A stretch of DNA of 64,000 nucleotides from Alkalihalobacillus deserti (GTDB lineage: Bacteria > Bacillota > Bacilli > Bacillales > Bacillaceae_D): the NCBI RefSeq assembly GCF_020734105.1, contig NZ_JAJAFR010000009.1, positions 57,797-121,796 of the forward strand, given 5' to 3'. A program made the position numbers and the translations under genes. Shown here in pieces: positions 17,177 to 25,955 of this stretch (position 1 is the first letter of the stretch; every line of letters begins with the position of its first letter). Below the pieces are notes generated by a model, which made no database searches, had not been told where the DNA came from, and saw only the letters and a list, made by a program, of their open reading frames with translations.

Positions 17177-17187
17177 ATAAAAACTCT
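17142..17187 (-). terminator. Long perfect hairpin overlapping the spoVR stop codon
   Basis: An 18-bp perfect stem (AGAGTTTTTATGAAAAGG and its complement) around a 10-base loop. It touches the spoVR stop codon at 17186. There is no classic T-run outside the stem on the minus strand, so it may act as an RNA 3'-end stabiliser or a mobile repeat rather than a classical terminator. Confidence 0.6.
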
Positions 17188-18595
17188 ATAAATATTTACG
17201 GTGGACTTTCTTGCCATCGTAGACAAAGGCAATTTCTTTTTCGTTAATAATGGATTCAATGTGTACGGGGCGGCCCCATAGTTGGTGTAGATAAGGAAGT
17301 ACCTTTTCTAAGTACCCGATATCCAGTTCGGTTCCTTCAAAGTTGTGCTTAATATATAATTCACCATTTTTAAGGTAGTCTCCGTCTGTTATGACCAGAT
17401 AAGGAAATCCTCCATTTACTCGAGAAAGGGCAAGTTGGTCACGTACATTCTCCCACTCTTTATCTATCACTTTATAATCGGCTCCTTGTTTTTGGAAAAG
17501 ATACATATCTTCACGCATTACAAGATCCTTGGTTAAATAATTTCGAATGAATGAAATATCCGATTCGATCTCCCTGACCTCAAACATTTTTTCCCGACCA
17601 CTCCCTGGCTTAACTCCTTGACGCTCGATCATGTCTTGCGTTGGGTTATTATGCCGTTCCTCAATATCTTCAAAGATTTTCAACCCTAAATAATATGGGT
17701 TGATTGTTGTTTTTGATGGTTGAACAACACCGGCATTCAATTTCGCAAATTCAATCGTTTCTTCACTAGTTAAGTCCATTTCCCTTAGTATTCTTTGATG
17801 CCAGTAAGATGCCCATCCTTCATTCATAATTTTCGTTTCTAATTGAGGCCAAAAATAAAGCATTTCCTCTCTCATCATCGTTAAAATATCTCGTTGCCAT
17901 GGCTCGAGTTCTCGACTGTACTCTTCTATAAATAAAAGAATATCTTTTTCAGGATTCGGAGGAAAATTTCTTTTCTTCACTTTCATTTTTGGACGTGGTT
18001 GCTTTTCGTCGATTTGCCATAAATCATCGTAATCTGATTTTTTTACGCTTTTCTCTTCCTCCTCATCGCCTAAACTCCAATCTAACTTTGGCCTTATCAG
18101 ACTCGGGTCTATATGCTCTTGTATTGCAAGAACCGCATCTAAGAAGGTCTCGACTTCTTCTTTGCCATATAGTTGTTCGTAATTAGCGATTCGTTCAGCC
18201 GTTGCGCTCATGCTCTCCACCATATCTCGACGTGTATTTGAAAAACGTACATTATTTTTAAAGAAATCACAATGCGCGAGTACATGGGCAACAATCAATT
18301 TATTTTGAATAAGTGAATTGCTATCTAGCAAAAAGGCATAACATGGATCTGAATTAATGACTAATTCATAGATTTTACTTAATCCAAAGTCATATTGTAA
18401 CTTCATTTTATGGAACTGTTTCCCAAATGACCAGTGACTATATCTCGTTGGCATTCCATATGCACCAAATGTATAAATTATTTCAGCTGGACATATTTCA
18501 TATCTCATTTCATAATAATCTAAGCCAAACCCATTAGCTATTTCCGTAATCTCAGCAATTGAATGTTCAAGCTGCTTCCACTTTTCTGGTGACAT
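17186..18595 (-). CDS. spoVR: Stage V sporulation protein R
   Basis: 469 residues, the normal SpoVR length. N-terminal [20 protein letters not shown], then the family blocks [33 protein letters not shown], the central [31 protein letters not shown] and the C-terminal [20 protein letters not shown]. In B. subtilis SpoVR is made in the mother cell and is needed for normal spore cortex; the family also occurs in non-sporulators beside YeaG/YeaH-type kinases, none of which are seen here. Start ATG has CAAGGAGGGGTTCGA before it. Monocistronic. Cytosolic. Confidence 0.95.
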   Translation of the reverse strand: MSPEKWKQLEHSIAEITEIANGFGLDYYEMRYEICPAEIIYTFGAYGMPTRYSHWSFGKQFHKMKLQYDFGLSKIYELVINSDPCYAFLLDSNSLIQNKLIVAHVLAHCDFFKNNVRFSNTRRDMVESMSATAERIANYEQLYGKEEVETFLDAVLAIQEHIDPSLIRPKLDWSLGDEEEEKSVKKSDYDDLWQIDEKQPRPKMKVKKRNFPPNPEKDILLFIEEYSRELEPWQRDILTMMREEMLYFWPQLETKIMNEGWASYWHQRILREMDLTSEETIEFAKLNAGVVQPSKTTINPYYLGLKIFEDIEERHNNPTQDMIERQGVKPGSGREKMFEVREIESDISFIRNYLTKDLVMREDMYLFQKQGADYKVIDKEWENVRDQLALSRVNGGFPYLVITDGDYLKNGELYIKHNFEGTELDIGYLEKVLPYLHQLWGRPVHIESIINEKEIAFVYDGKKVHRKYL

Positions 18596-18686
18596 TCGAA
18601 CCCCTCCTTGAACCTGCTTTCTTTCAATTTATGATAGGAAACTGAAAATCATGAGTACAACAATTAGACATTCTCTCTTTCTAACA

Positions 18687-18718
18687 AAAAAAGCCACCAT
18701 TGGATGATGACTTTTTTG
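18687..18718. terminator. Hairpin with A/T flanks upstream of spoVR
   Basis: AAAAAAAGCCACCAT...ATGATGACTTTTTTG; two G-U pairs in an otherwise complete stem with T-run on the plus side. It may end a former transcript from either direction; no gene directly adjoins it now. Confidence 0.5.
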
Positions 18719-18947
18719 AGTAATTCAGGCTCTATGACATCCCTTAATTTTGTTTCTCCTCAAGAACCGAGCAACTATAAATCAGATAAGATAACAGTTA
18801 TGAACCCTTATATAGATTGTCGTAAAAAATTAGTACGATTAGAAAATAAAAATAACATCACTAATCATCGCTTAACCAGAATGTTTTTATTTCTAATATA
18901 AAATTTCAACGGAACTTGCTTGTCAACCTGGTTCAGTATGTTATAGG

Positions 18948-19171
18948 ACACACTGATCTTTGGTGGGATACTTACTAACATATGTACGTGATCCTTACAG
19001 GCAGTTGCTTCTACGATTTCTACTCCTTTTCCTTCACATAATTTTCTTAGTATTTCTCCTATGCCTTTTTTTATTTTCCATATATTACTTACCCTCTATA
19101 CTTCGGCGCAAAGACAATGTGATACTTACAATTCCACTTTGTAAGTGTTAACTGTTAGTGTCTTTGGACAT
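18948..19171 (-). pseudogene. Decayed IS200/IS605-family transposase TnpA fragment
   Basis: Not one open frame. From the minus-strand ATG at 19171 the pieces read MSKDTNS, then after a frameshift LTLTKWNCKYHIVFAPKYRG and a stop, then IYGKIKKGIGEILRKLCEGK followed by GVEIVEATACKDHVHMLVSI and PPKISVS. These are consecutive blocks of IS200-type Y1 transposases, including the HUH motif (HVH). The C-terminal half with the catalytic tyrosine is missing. It is a dead single-strand transposase remnant of roughly 75 codons out of about 150. Confidence 0.85.
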
Positions 19172-19240
19172 AAAAACTCCTCCGTATGCTTTTATTGGTT
19201 GGCGAACCAAATTATTTTAGCATCTCGGTGGAGTTTTTTT
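19172..19240. mobile_element. End of the IS200-type remnant with hairpins
   Basis: AAAAACTCCTCCG...ATGCT pairs with AGCAT..CGGTGGAGTTTTTTT, enclosing a smaller TTGGTT-GGCG-AACCAA stem. Subterminal hairpins just before tnpA are typical of IS200/IS605 left ends, where TnpA binds; the T-run also makes it a terminator that protects the element from outside transcription. Confidence 0.6.
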
Positions 19241-19256
19241 AATACCACACTAGAAG

Positions 19257-19295
19257 CTTTTTGGAACCCTAGGCCTAGCCTAGGGTTCCAAAAAG
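19257..19295. repeat. 39-base near-perfect palindrome
   Basis: Two 17-base arms (CTTTTTGGAACCCTAGG and its exact complement) with a 5-base loop CCTAG. No T-run follows. It lies 16 bases beyond the IS remnant's hairpin and could be a stand-alone palindromic repeat or part of the element's end. Confidence 0.8.
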
Positions 19296-19550
19296 ACTCG
19301 AACCGATTTTAATATCACAAGATAAGTAACGAAGAAAAACTCCAAAACCCTCAGTAGTACTCTTTCAACTTAGAAAATGAAAATCTCCCTCCACATAAGG
19401 CTGACACTATCATAAAACTATTTTATTTTGCGGGAATAAATTAGTACCTATAACAATCGCACTGGAATAATAAGGTGTTTTACGTTTAAATTTCTCATAA
19501 TATGTTTGTATTTTCGAGTGGAATTTTTGATAGGAAGGTAAAATTAAAAA

Positions 19551-19901
<351 letters not shown>

Positions 19902-19983
19902 CTAACATTTCTGATTTTGACCATGTCGTTATTAGAGGACTATTTCACTGTTCTAGAACAAATAATACAAACCCTGTTATTAC

Positions 19984-20172
19984 CTATGAGCAAGCAACTC
20001 TTGAACTATCTTTTTCAAAGCCAGGGGCTAAATAGAAATAATACAACTTATACATTGCCTTTTCTCTACAAAAAGCACATTTACTATTATTTCTTTTGGC
20101 CAACTTTTGAATATGAGGAGCATAAGTAATTTTCAATCCTTCGATCACATGAGCTTCACAAATGAATATCAT
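19984..20172 (-). CDS. Small protein with CxxC motif, unknown
   Basis: With the ATG at 20172 (AAGGGG nine bases upstream) the product is 62 residues: MIFICEAHVIEGLKITYAPH, then a KCAFCREKAMYKLYYF core. An in-frame ATG at 20181 is also possible. The C-E-x-H and CAFC groups suggest a single bound zinc. I have seen similar short 'cytosolic' Bacillaceae proteins but cannot attach a function. The last dozen residues (EKDSSRVACS) are unlike the rest and could follow a frameshift. Confidence 0.55.
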   Translation of the reverse strand: MIFICEAHVIEGLKITYAPHIQKLAKRNNSKCAFCREKAMYKLYYFYLAPGFEKDSSRVACS

Positions 20173-20181
20173 CCTTTTCAT

Positions 20182-20470
20182 CCCCTTACTCGTCAAATTT
20201 AAGTTAAATTAAATAATGAACCTTTCCTTCTAAAAAGGACTTCCTCCCACCTGTTAGCATTTAGAATCTTAAACACAGCAATCAACAGGTGAACAATCAA
20301 TAATTATAAACTTTTTTGGGTTCATTGAACCGACTGTGAAAATAGTAAAGACCATTCGGGTTCACTTACGTTGAAACACAGCCGAGTCACAAACTTTGTT
20401 CAATTGAATCCGCAAATGGTCTCATTTGAGTTGCCAAAGACAAACGTAGTTATCGCTCCACGAAATTCTT
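20182..20470. other. Intergenic region with imperfect inverted repeat
   Basis: Almost 290 bases without a gene. GACCATTCGGGTTC (from 20351) and GAATCCGCAAATGGTC (from 20407) are an imperfect inverted pair; no T-run, so its use is unclear. It may lie in the 3' region of the tct transcript. Confidence 0.4.
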
Positions 20471-21970
20471 CTAAAAATTAACATCCTTATCTTCATTCAG
20501 CTTTTTCTTTTTTTTCATATTAGAAATTAAAGTCATAACAATCAATGCAACGATAACTACTAAAATAGCTACAGAGTATGGTCTAGTAACAAAAATGGAG
20601 TAACTTCCATCTGAAAGGATGAGTGAACGACGTAAACTTGTTTCAATTAGCGGGCAAAGTATAAATGCCAGAATAAAAGTAGGGACTGAAAAATCCAACT
20701 TTATTAAAAAGAACGCCAAAATACCAAGGACTAACGTAATCCACACATCAAAATGCAAACTTTTCGATGCGTAGACCCCTATTATGCATAATACCAATAT
20801 AATAGGAACAAGTAACGAAGTAGGTACAGTTAATATGCGAGCAAATCTAGGCGTTAAAGCTCGCCCAACAAAATACATAGCTATTGTTGTCAAAATAAAA
20901 CCTATAAAAATACTATAAACTAGGGCTGGTTCTTGTGAAAATACTAGTGGTCCTGGTTGAATTCCATGAATGATAAATGCTCCCATAATGATCGCAATCG
21001 GGGCCGAACTAGGAATACCTAATGCTAGTAAAGGAAGTAACGCTCCACCTACTGAGGCATTATTCGATGATTCTGCTGCTACTATTCCTTCTGGATTCCC
21101 TTGCCCAAACGTTTCTTTGCTTTTTGATACTTTCTTTGCAGTTGAATATGAAAAAAAAGATGCAACACCTGGTCCTAATCCTGGGATAATCCCTATTATC
21201 GTGCCAAGAGTAGACCCGATCATCGTAGGTTTGGCTACCTCTCTATATTCTTTAAAGCTAATCTTTACTTTTAAATTATTCCTCTCAATTTCATGTCTTT
21301 TATTTAAGTTTCCATGAAGCATTGAAAGAATTTCACTAATAGCAAATACTGCCGTTACCACCGCAATAATGCTGAGGCCGTCCAGTAAATTGATTGATCC
21401 CCCAGTAAATCTTGCTGCTCCTGTAAAAGTATCCATACCCACTGTACCCGCCATTAACCCTAAAACTGCGGAAATCGAACTCTTAATTTTATCTTTTGAG
21501 CTAAGAGCAGCAACTCCTAGCAACCCCAAAATGCCAACTAGAAAAAATTCAGGTTCAGATAATTTGAGAGCAAACGAAGCCATGGGTGCAGATAAGAAAA
21601 TTAAAACAAGTCCTCCGAAAAACCCTCCTATCGTTGAGGCGAGTAGCGAGTACCCTAAAGCTTTTCCCGGAGAATATTTTTTCGCATATGGGTAACCATC
21701 CAATACAGTTGCTGCCGCAGCTGGGGTGCCAGGGATCCCTAACGTTATAGAAGAAATCGATCCTCCATATTCAGCAGCTTGATATGTCGCAACTAACAAA
21801 AGAATTGAATCTAAGGCAGACATATTGTAAGTAAGAGGAAGGAGTAAAATCAGTGCAATCATTGCACCTAAACCTGGTAAGGCACCTATTAACATACCAA
21901 TAAATGTTCCTAATAAAATGAAAAATGCGGCAGATAATATGATAGATATATCTATACCAAGCAATTCCAT
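20471..21970 (-). CDS. Tripartite tricarboxylate transporter, large permease TctA family
   Basis: 499 residues with about 11-12 membrane helices. Both TctA signatures are present: GMLIGALPGLGAMIALILLL near residue 25 and the second copy IGIIPGLGPGVASFFSYSTA near residue 260, plus GGSISSITLGIPGTPAAAAT and ALGIPSSAPIAIIMGAF. It forms the main permease of a sodium- or proton-driven, binding-protein-dependent carboxylate importer. Lies last in the operon tctC-tctC-tctB-tctA. The neighbouring aromatic-catabolic genes suggest an aromatic or ring-cleavage carboxylate as cargo. Ribosome binding site GAGGAGGTTTATT. Confidence 0.93.
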   Translation of the reverse strand: MELLGIDISIILSAAFFILLGTFIGMLIGALPGLGAMIALILLLPLTYNMSALDSILLLVATYQAAEYGGSISSITLGIPGTPAAAATVLDGYPYAKKYSPGKALGYSLLASTIGGFFGGLVLIFLSAPMASFALKLSEPEFFLVGILGLLGVAALSSKDKIKSSISAVLGLMAGTVGMDTFTGAARFTGGSINLLDGLSIIAVVTAVFAISEILSMLHGNLNKRHEIERNNLKVKISFKEYREVAKPTMIGSTLGTIIGIIPGLGPGVASFFSYSTAKKVSKSKETFGQGNPEGIVAAESSNNASVGGALLPLLALGIPSSAPIAIIMGAFIIHGIQPGPLVFSQEPALVYSIFIGFILTTIAMYFVGRALTPRFARILTVPTSLLVPIILVLCIIGVYASKSLHFDVWITLVLGILAFFLIKLDFSVPTFILAFILCPLIETSLRRSLILSDGSYSIFVTRPYSVAILVVIVALIVMTLISNMKKKKKLNEDKDVNF

Positions 21971-21987
21971 AATAAACCTCCTCGTAT

Positions 21988-22446
21988 CTAAAATCTTATA
22001 TTCATTGCCACATCAAAGATTACGTAAATAACTAATGGCATTACTATAGCAATTCCAATATTGGTAGCAATAATTTTCTTTTTCATTCTTAACGACCAAC
22101 GATAATACGTTAATAGTGCTAGAATAAACAAGAAAGTCAGAAGATAAAAATAATTAGACATATTCCAACTTGCGATATATAATACCGTCAAAAGAACCGT
22201 TACTAAAATGATCTTCAAGTTTGGCATAGCTATTTTTGTATCACTCTTTCTAATTAATGTCTTTACAAAGCTAATTAAACATAAAATAATCAGTGTCACT
22301 GCTAAAAGGTTCGGAAAATAATTATGGCTAATCGTATCACTATTGGTAGAAACAGGTATGTTATTAGTGGCGTTCCAATACATGATTCCAATGAACAAGA
22401 GTAATATTAAGGCTGCATACGTTCCTTTATTTGCGCTCAAATTCAA
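21988..22446 (-). CDS. Tripartite tricarboxylate transporter, small permease TctB family
   Basis: 152 residues, four predicted helices (about 10-25, 45-62, 77-95 with 100-115, and 127-147), the TctB architecture. A conserved motif in the family, the FPNLLAV-type segment after the first periplasmic loop (ISHNYFPNLLAVTLIILCLI), is visible. Translation starts at a TTG (22446) or the TTG six bases further in, both behind AAGGAGGGAAT. It partners TctA 17 bases downstream. Confidence 0.88.
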   Translation of the reverse strand: MNLSANKGTYAALILLLFIGIMYWNATNNIPVSTNSDTISHNYFPNLLAVTLIILCLISFVKTLIRKSDTKIAMPNLKIILVTVLLTVLYIASWNMSNYFYLLTFLFILALLTYYRWSLRMKKKIIATNIGIAIVMPLVIYVIFDVAMNIRF

Positions 22447-22515
22447 ATTCCCTCCTTAGATAGATTAAGAGATAAACAGTTATGATGTGATGATGAATTC
22501 ACCTCATCTGACTTG

Positions 22516-23505
22516 TTACTCAATCAGACCGATAATTTGTAGCGTTTCCCCATCGACTTTTGCACTTTCTGTAATAGATTGTTGATACTCTTCTGGACTC
22601 CCGTAATATGGTTCTACATCGACCTTCTTTAATTCTTCGATTACCTCTGGATCCTCAAGTGCTTGTTTGAAAGCCGAGTGAAGTGTTGTTAGAACCTCCT
22701 TTGGTATTCCTTTAGGAGCAATAACACCGTTGATTCGATCCTCTACTATATCAAATCCTTTATCTTGCAACGTAACTACACCTTCTAAGACGTCTTGTTG
22801 CCCAGAAGAGCTAAAGATTGGACGAATATCTCCTGCTTCAAGTTGACCTTTTACAATTGCTGGAAGTGAAAATACTCCTTCTAAATGTCCCCCCAATAAC
22901 GCAGTCATTGCTTCTGCAAATCCATCATAAGGAACGATCACAAGTTCAATTCCTGCATCAATATTCACTCTCTCTATCAAATTTCTAACTCCAGCGACAA
23001 CGCCTACTCGAAACTTTCTAGGGTTTTCCTCTACATATTCAAACCACTCATCATATGTTTCCCAAGGTGAATCGCTTCTTACAAATAAAAAGCCATCTTG
23101 TTTTGAGACTCTCATTATTGTTTGAAAGCTATCATGTTTATAAGGGGTATTCCCAAAATGCGGTTCTACGGTAAGCGGCGTTGAAGGAACAAACCCCAGT
23201 GTATATCCATCTGGTTGGGCTTTATAGACATCAGAAACACCTAACGTATTGTTTCCACCTGATTGGTTCACCACCACAATACTCTTTTCATTTGGAAGGT
23301 ATTTAGGAACAATTTTTGCCAAGATACGAGCAATAATGTCAGCGCTTCCACCTGGAGGAGTCGGGACAATTAATTCAATAGATTCGCTCGGAAAATTACT
23401 ACCTACTTGAGCTTCTGGATTAGATTGAGATTGCTCAGTTGTCTGCTGGCATCCAACAACTAGAACTGATAAGATTATAAGAAAAACCATTGTTATTTTT
23501 TTCAT
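22516..23505 (-). CDS. TctC/Bug-family substrate-binding lipoprotein (copy 1)
   Basis: 329 residues. Lipoprotein signal MKKITMVFLIILSVLVVGCQ with lipobox VVGC, then the Bug fold beginning ESIELIVPTPPGGSADIIAR. The motifs NQSGGNNTLGVSDVYKAQPD and ITGG-type loop equivalents bind a carboxylate. As an extracellular lipid-anchored receptor it hands its ligand to TctAB. Start ATG at 23505 is preceded by AGGGAGAAGTGGAA; an upstream in-frame GTG lies within that site. It is clearly a paralogue of the next gene, about two-thirds identical by eye. Confidence 0.92.
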   Translation of the reverse strand: MKKITMVFLIILSVLVVGCQQTTEQSQSNPEAQVGSNFPSESIELIVPTPPGGSADIIARILAKIVPKYLPNEKSIVVVNQSGGNNTLGVSDVYKAQPDGYTLGFVPSTPLTVEPHFGNTPYKHDSFQTIMRVSKQDGFLFVRSDSPWETYDEWFEYVEENPRKFRVGVVAGVRNLIERVNIDAGIELVIVPYDGFAEAMTALLGGHLEGVFSLPAIVKGQLEAGDIRPIFSSSGQQDVLEGVVTLQDKGFDIVEDRINGVIAPKGIPKEVLTTLHSAFKQALEDPEVIEELKKVDVEPYYGSPEEYQQSITESAKVDGETLQIIGLIE

Positions 23506-23604
23506 TTCCACTTCTCCCTAGGTGATTTTTAGAGTTTATCGTTAAAATCTTGTTTTTTATATTCCGGGAAATAGGAATGATGTACCTCCTATTTCCCAGT
23601 AATA

Positions 23605-24609
23605 TTATTCTATCTGACCAACAATTCTTAACGTTTCTCCATCAACTTTAAAGCCTTCAGTAAGCGCTTTTTGAAATTCTTCCGGGCTACCATAGTAAGG
23701 TTCTAAGTTTATTTTCTTTAACTCTTCAATAACTGCTGGATCTTCAAGTACCTTTTTGAAAGCATCATGGAGAATCATCAACTCTTCCTCAGGCAATCCT
23801 TTCGGAGCAATTATTCCAGTCATTCTGTTTTCTTCAATTTCAAAGCCTTTATCTTTCAGCAACGCTGTATCTCCAATTTGTCTACCTGAAGAGCTAAAGA
23901 TTGGTCTAAACTCTCCTGAATCAAGTTGAGCTTTCACTGCAGCCGGGATTGCAAACACTCCCTCTACATGTTCACCTAATAAAGCAGTCGTTGCTTCTGC
24001 AAATCCATCATAAGGCACGACTGTAATGTCAATGTCTGCATCATGATTGATTCTTTGAAGAAGATTTCTAACTCCCGCAACTGTACCAATTCTAAATTTA
24101 CCCGGATTTTGTTCTACAAAGTCAAACCATTCTTCATATGTTTCCCAAGGTGAATCAGTTCTCACATATAGAAAACCATCTTGCTGAGCAACTCTCATTA
24201 CCGTTTGAAAACTGTCATGTGTATAAGGTGTATTTCCAAAATGTGGTTCGTTTGTAATAGGTGATGATGGAACAAAGCCAATCGTATATCCATCTGGTTT
24301 TGCCTTGAAAACATCTGAAATCCCAATCGTATTATTTCCACCTGATTGATTAATGACAACGACATTTTGCTTGTTCGGAAGGTGCTCAGAAACTGCCTTT
24401 GTTAGAATTCGCGCTATGATGTCGGTACTTCCACCTGCAGGAGCCGGAACAATCATTTCAATGGGCTTAACTGGAAAATCACTCGTGGGTTGTTGTTGTT
24501 CACCTTCTGTATCACTAGGCTGGTTTCCTGAAGATTGCTCTGCATTTTGCGAACAACCAACAAGGAATAGAATTAAAATTAACAGGAATAACAGGATATT
24601 TTTTTTCAT
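23605..24609 (-). CDS. TctC/Bug-family substrate-binding lipoprotein (copy 2)
   Basis: 334 residues, first gene of the tct operon. Signal MKKNILLFLLILILFLVGCS with lipobox LVGC, a Ser/Gln-rich linker, and the mature Bug domain VKPIEMIVPAPAGGSTDIIA. The two tandem copies differ most in the linker and in surface loops, while the ligand-loop block NQSGGNNTIG is shared, consistent with a recent duplication and perhaps related ligands. A perfect cre box begins 25 bases before its ATG. Ribosome binding site GGGGGATTTTAA. Confidence 0.92.
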   Translation of the reverse strand: MKKNILLFLLILILFLVGCSQNAEQSSGNQPSDTEGEQQQPTSDFPVKPIEMIVPAPAGGSTDIIARILTKAVSEHLPNKQNVVVINQSGGNNTIGISDVFKAKPDGYTIGFVPSSPITNEPHFGNTPYTHDSFQTVMRVAQQDGFLYVRTDSPWETYEEWFDFVEQNPGKFRIGTVAGVRNLLQRINHDADIDITVVPYDGFAEATTALLGEHVEGVFAIPAAVKAQLDSGEFRPIFSSSGRQIGDTALLKDKGFEIEENRMTGIIAPKGLPEEELMILHDAFKKVLEDPAVIEELKKINLEPYYGSPEEFQKALTEGFKVDGETLRIVGQIE

Positions 24610-24633
24610 TTAAAATCCCCCAGATATCATTTT

Positions 24634-24647
24634 TGTAAGCGTTATCA
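24634..24647. promoter_or_regulatory. CcpA cre site upstream of the tct operon
   Basis: TGTAAGCGTTATCA, an exact match to TGWAARCGYTWNCA and the same 14-mer as at 12662. Being between promoter region and start codon it would act as a roadblock or promoter-overlapping cre. Confidence 0.75.
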
Positions 24648-24784
24648 AAAAGATAAAAAAATCTTTTGATCATTACTCCTTTACCCCTACCCAATCTAGT
24701 TGTTTCTATATAGGTGAACCGTGAACCCAATAGTCATTACCAATTTTTCTATAGCCAATTACTGCCTGTATTAAATTTATACGA

Positions 24785-25441
24785 TCAATCTCGCTTTAGC
24801 ATTGTCTCATAATCCTTCCCCATCACTTCACTCACAGGCTTCCCTTCCCTAATTGCCTTTGCCATCGCAGCTTCTTTTTCGACTATTCTTTCAGCAGTGG
24901 AAATTACAACTTCTGCTTGAGAACTTTGAATAAAGGCAATACCACTCCCATCAGCTATCACCAAATCACTAGGATCCACCTCTACATCTGCTATAACAAT
25001 TCTCTCATTGAAAGATTGCTCAACAATTCTTCCCCTTGCAGTGGTCGGGACTTGAGATCGAGCATATACAGGAAATTCTAAGTCACACATCTCATCTACA
25101 TCGCGGCAGGCTCCATCGATAATCACTCCACTTATATTACGTTGAACCGCAGCAACACAAAGATTACCTCCCCAACCAGCAACATCATCCCGACCATGTT
25201 CAACAACAATTACATCACCATTTGAAGCAGTCTCCACAGCAGCTGTTCCAAGATGTCGCTTCGATGATCCTTGTTCAGCAGAAACCAATTTCACCGTAAC
25301 AATTCTACCAACAATTTTCTTTCTTACTGAAACCGACTTTAAACTTGTAACGACCCCTTTTAACTCTAAAGAATCAAGAGCATCGGAAACAGCACAAGTA
25401 TCCAATTTAGATAATCTATCTACCAATTTGTCTTGCGTCAA
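24785..25441 (-). CDS. RraA/CHA-aldolase family protein 1
   Basis: 218 residues from the TTG at 25441, which has GGGGGGA five bases before it; an ATG at 25456 has no ribosome binding site. RraA fold with the class II pyruvate-aldolase signature GVIIDGACRDVDE: the Arg-Asp pair and, two residues on, an acidic residue (G-x20-R-D-x2-E), the pattern of 4-hydroxy-4-methyl-2-oxoglutarate / 4-carboxy-4-hydroxy-2-oxoadipate aldolases. Likely reaction: CHA to pyruvate plus oxaloacetate, the last step of gallate or protocatechuate 4,5-cleavage. Last gene of the downstream half of the catabolic cluster, just before the tct operon. Confidence 0.85.
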   Translation of the reverse strand: MTQDKLVDRLSKLDTCAVSDALDSLELKGVVTSLKSVSVRKKIVGRIVTVKLVSAEQGSSKRHLGTAAVETASNGDVIVVEHGRDDVAGWGGNLCVAAVQRNISGVIIDGACRDVDEMCDLEFPVYARSQVPTTARGRIVEQSFNERIVIADVEVDPSDLVIADGSGIAFIQSSQAEVVISTAERIVEKEAAMAKAIREGKPVSEVMGKDYETMLKRD

Positions 25442-25471
25442 ATTGATTCCCCCCATATTTACTGGTCCGAA

Positions 25472-25494
25472 CGTGGTTTTTATAAAACCACGTC
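25472..25494. other. Hairpin between RidA and RraA genes
   Basis: ACGTGGTTTT-TAT-AAAACCACGT, a perfect 10-bp stem. On the minus strand no long T-run follows, so partial termination or an mRNA processing/stability element in the operon is more likely than a full stop. Confidence 0.55.
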
Positions 25495-25542
25495 CTTAAT
25501 GCCAGGTTGTTTTTTTGACAGCAACATTACTATCTTAGCTTC

Positions 25543-25926
25543 TTATAAAACGGCTATTAATTCTACTTGTACGTACATTCCCCTACTGAGGTCTTTTAAC
25601 GTAATGTGCCTAGCTGGACGATCAGCATTGTCTGGAAACATTTTCAACCACTCTTCATTAAAATCCTCCCGGACACTATTCTCCTTCAGAAATACATTCA
25701 TTCGAATAATATTATCTGTCGATCCACCAGCTGACTCCATAAATAACTTAATATTCCGAAAAATAAATTTCATTTGAGATTGTGGTTCCTCTGGAAGTTG
25801 ATCTGTCCTAGAATCCTTTCCCATAATGGCAGATGAATAGACCATCGATCCAATTTTGGCTCCCATTGGAATAGGTGCCGTTCCATGGCTTACGCCAGGA
25901 ATTTCAATGACTTCTCTTTTTGCCAC
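25543..25926 (-). CDS. RidA (YjgF/YER057c/UK114) family protein
   Basis: 127 residues starting at a GTG behind GGAGGTTTTAAA. Family blocks: IEIPGVSHGTAPIPMGAKIG, MVYSSAIMGKD, and the C-terminal RPARHITLKDLSRGMYVQVE LIAV, with the conserved Arg (PARH) that binds carboxylates and the Glu in VELIAV. Canonical RidA hydrolyses reactive enamines/imines; several members inside catabolic operons act on other unsaturated intermediates or as tautomerase-like enzymes. Its place between the Rieske oxygenase and an aldolase suggests it handles an enol or imine from ring cleavage. That is inference. Confidence 0.88.
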   Translation of the reverse strand: MAKREVIEIPGVSHGTAPIPMGAKIGSMVYSSAIMGKDSRTDQLPEEPQSQMKFIFRNIKLFMESAGGSTDNIIRMNVFLKENSVREDFNEEWLKMFPDNADRPARHITLKDLSRGMYVQVELIAVL

Positions 25927-25955
25927 TTTAAAACCTCCATAAGCTTAAATTTATA

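Noticed and set aside
18704..18901. 65-residue plus-strand frame between spoVR and the IS remnant
   Set aside because: Starts within a hairpin, low-complexity translation and no ribosome binding site.
24515..24730. 71-residue reading frame upstream of the first TctC gene
   Set aside because: Overlaps the TctC start in another frame, has no family resemblance and covers the cre site.
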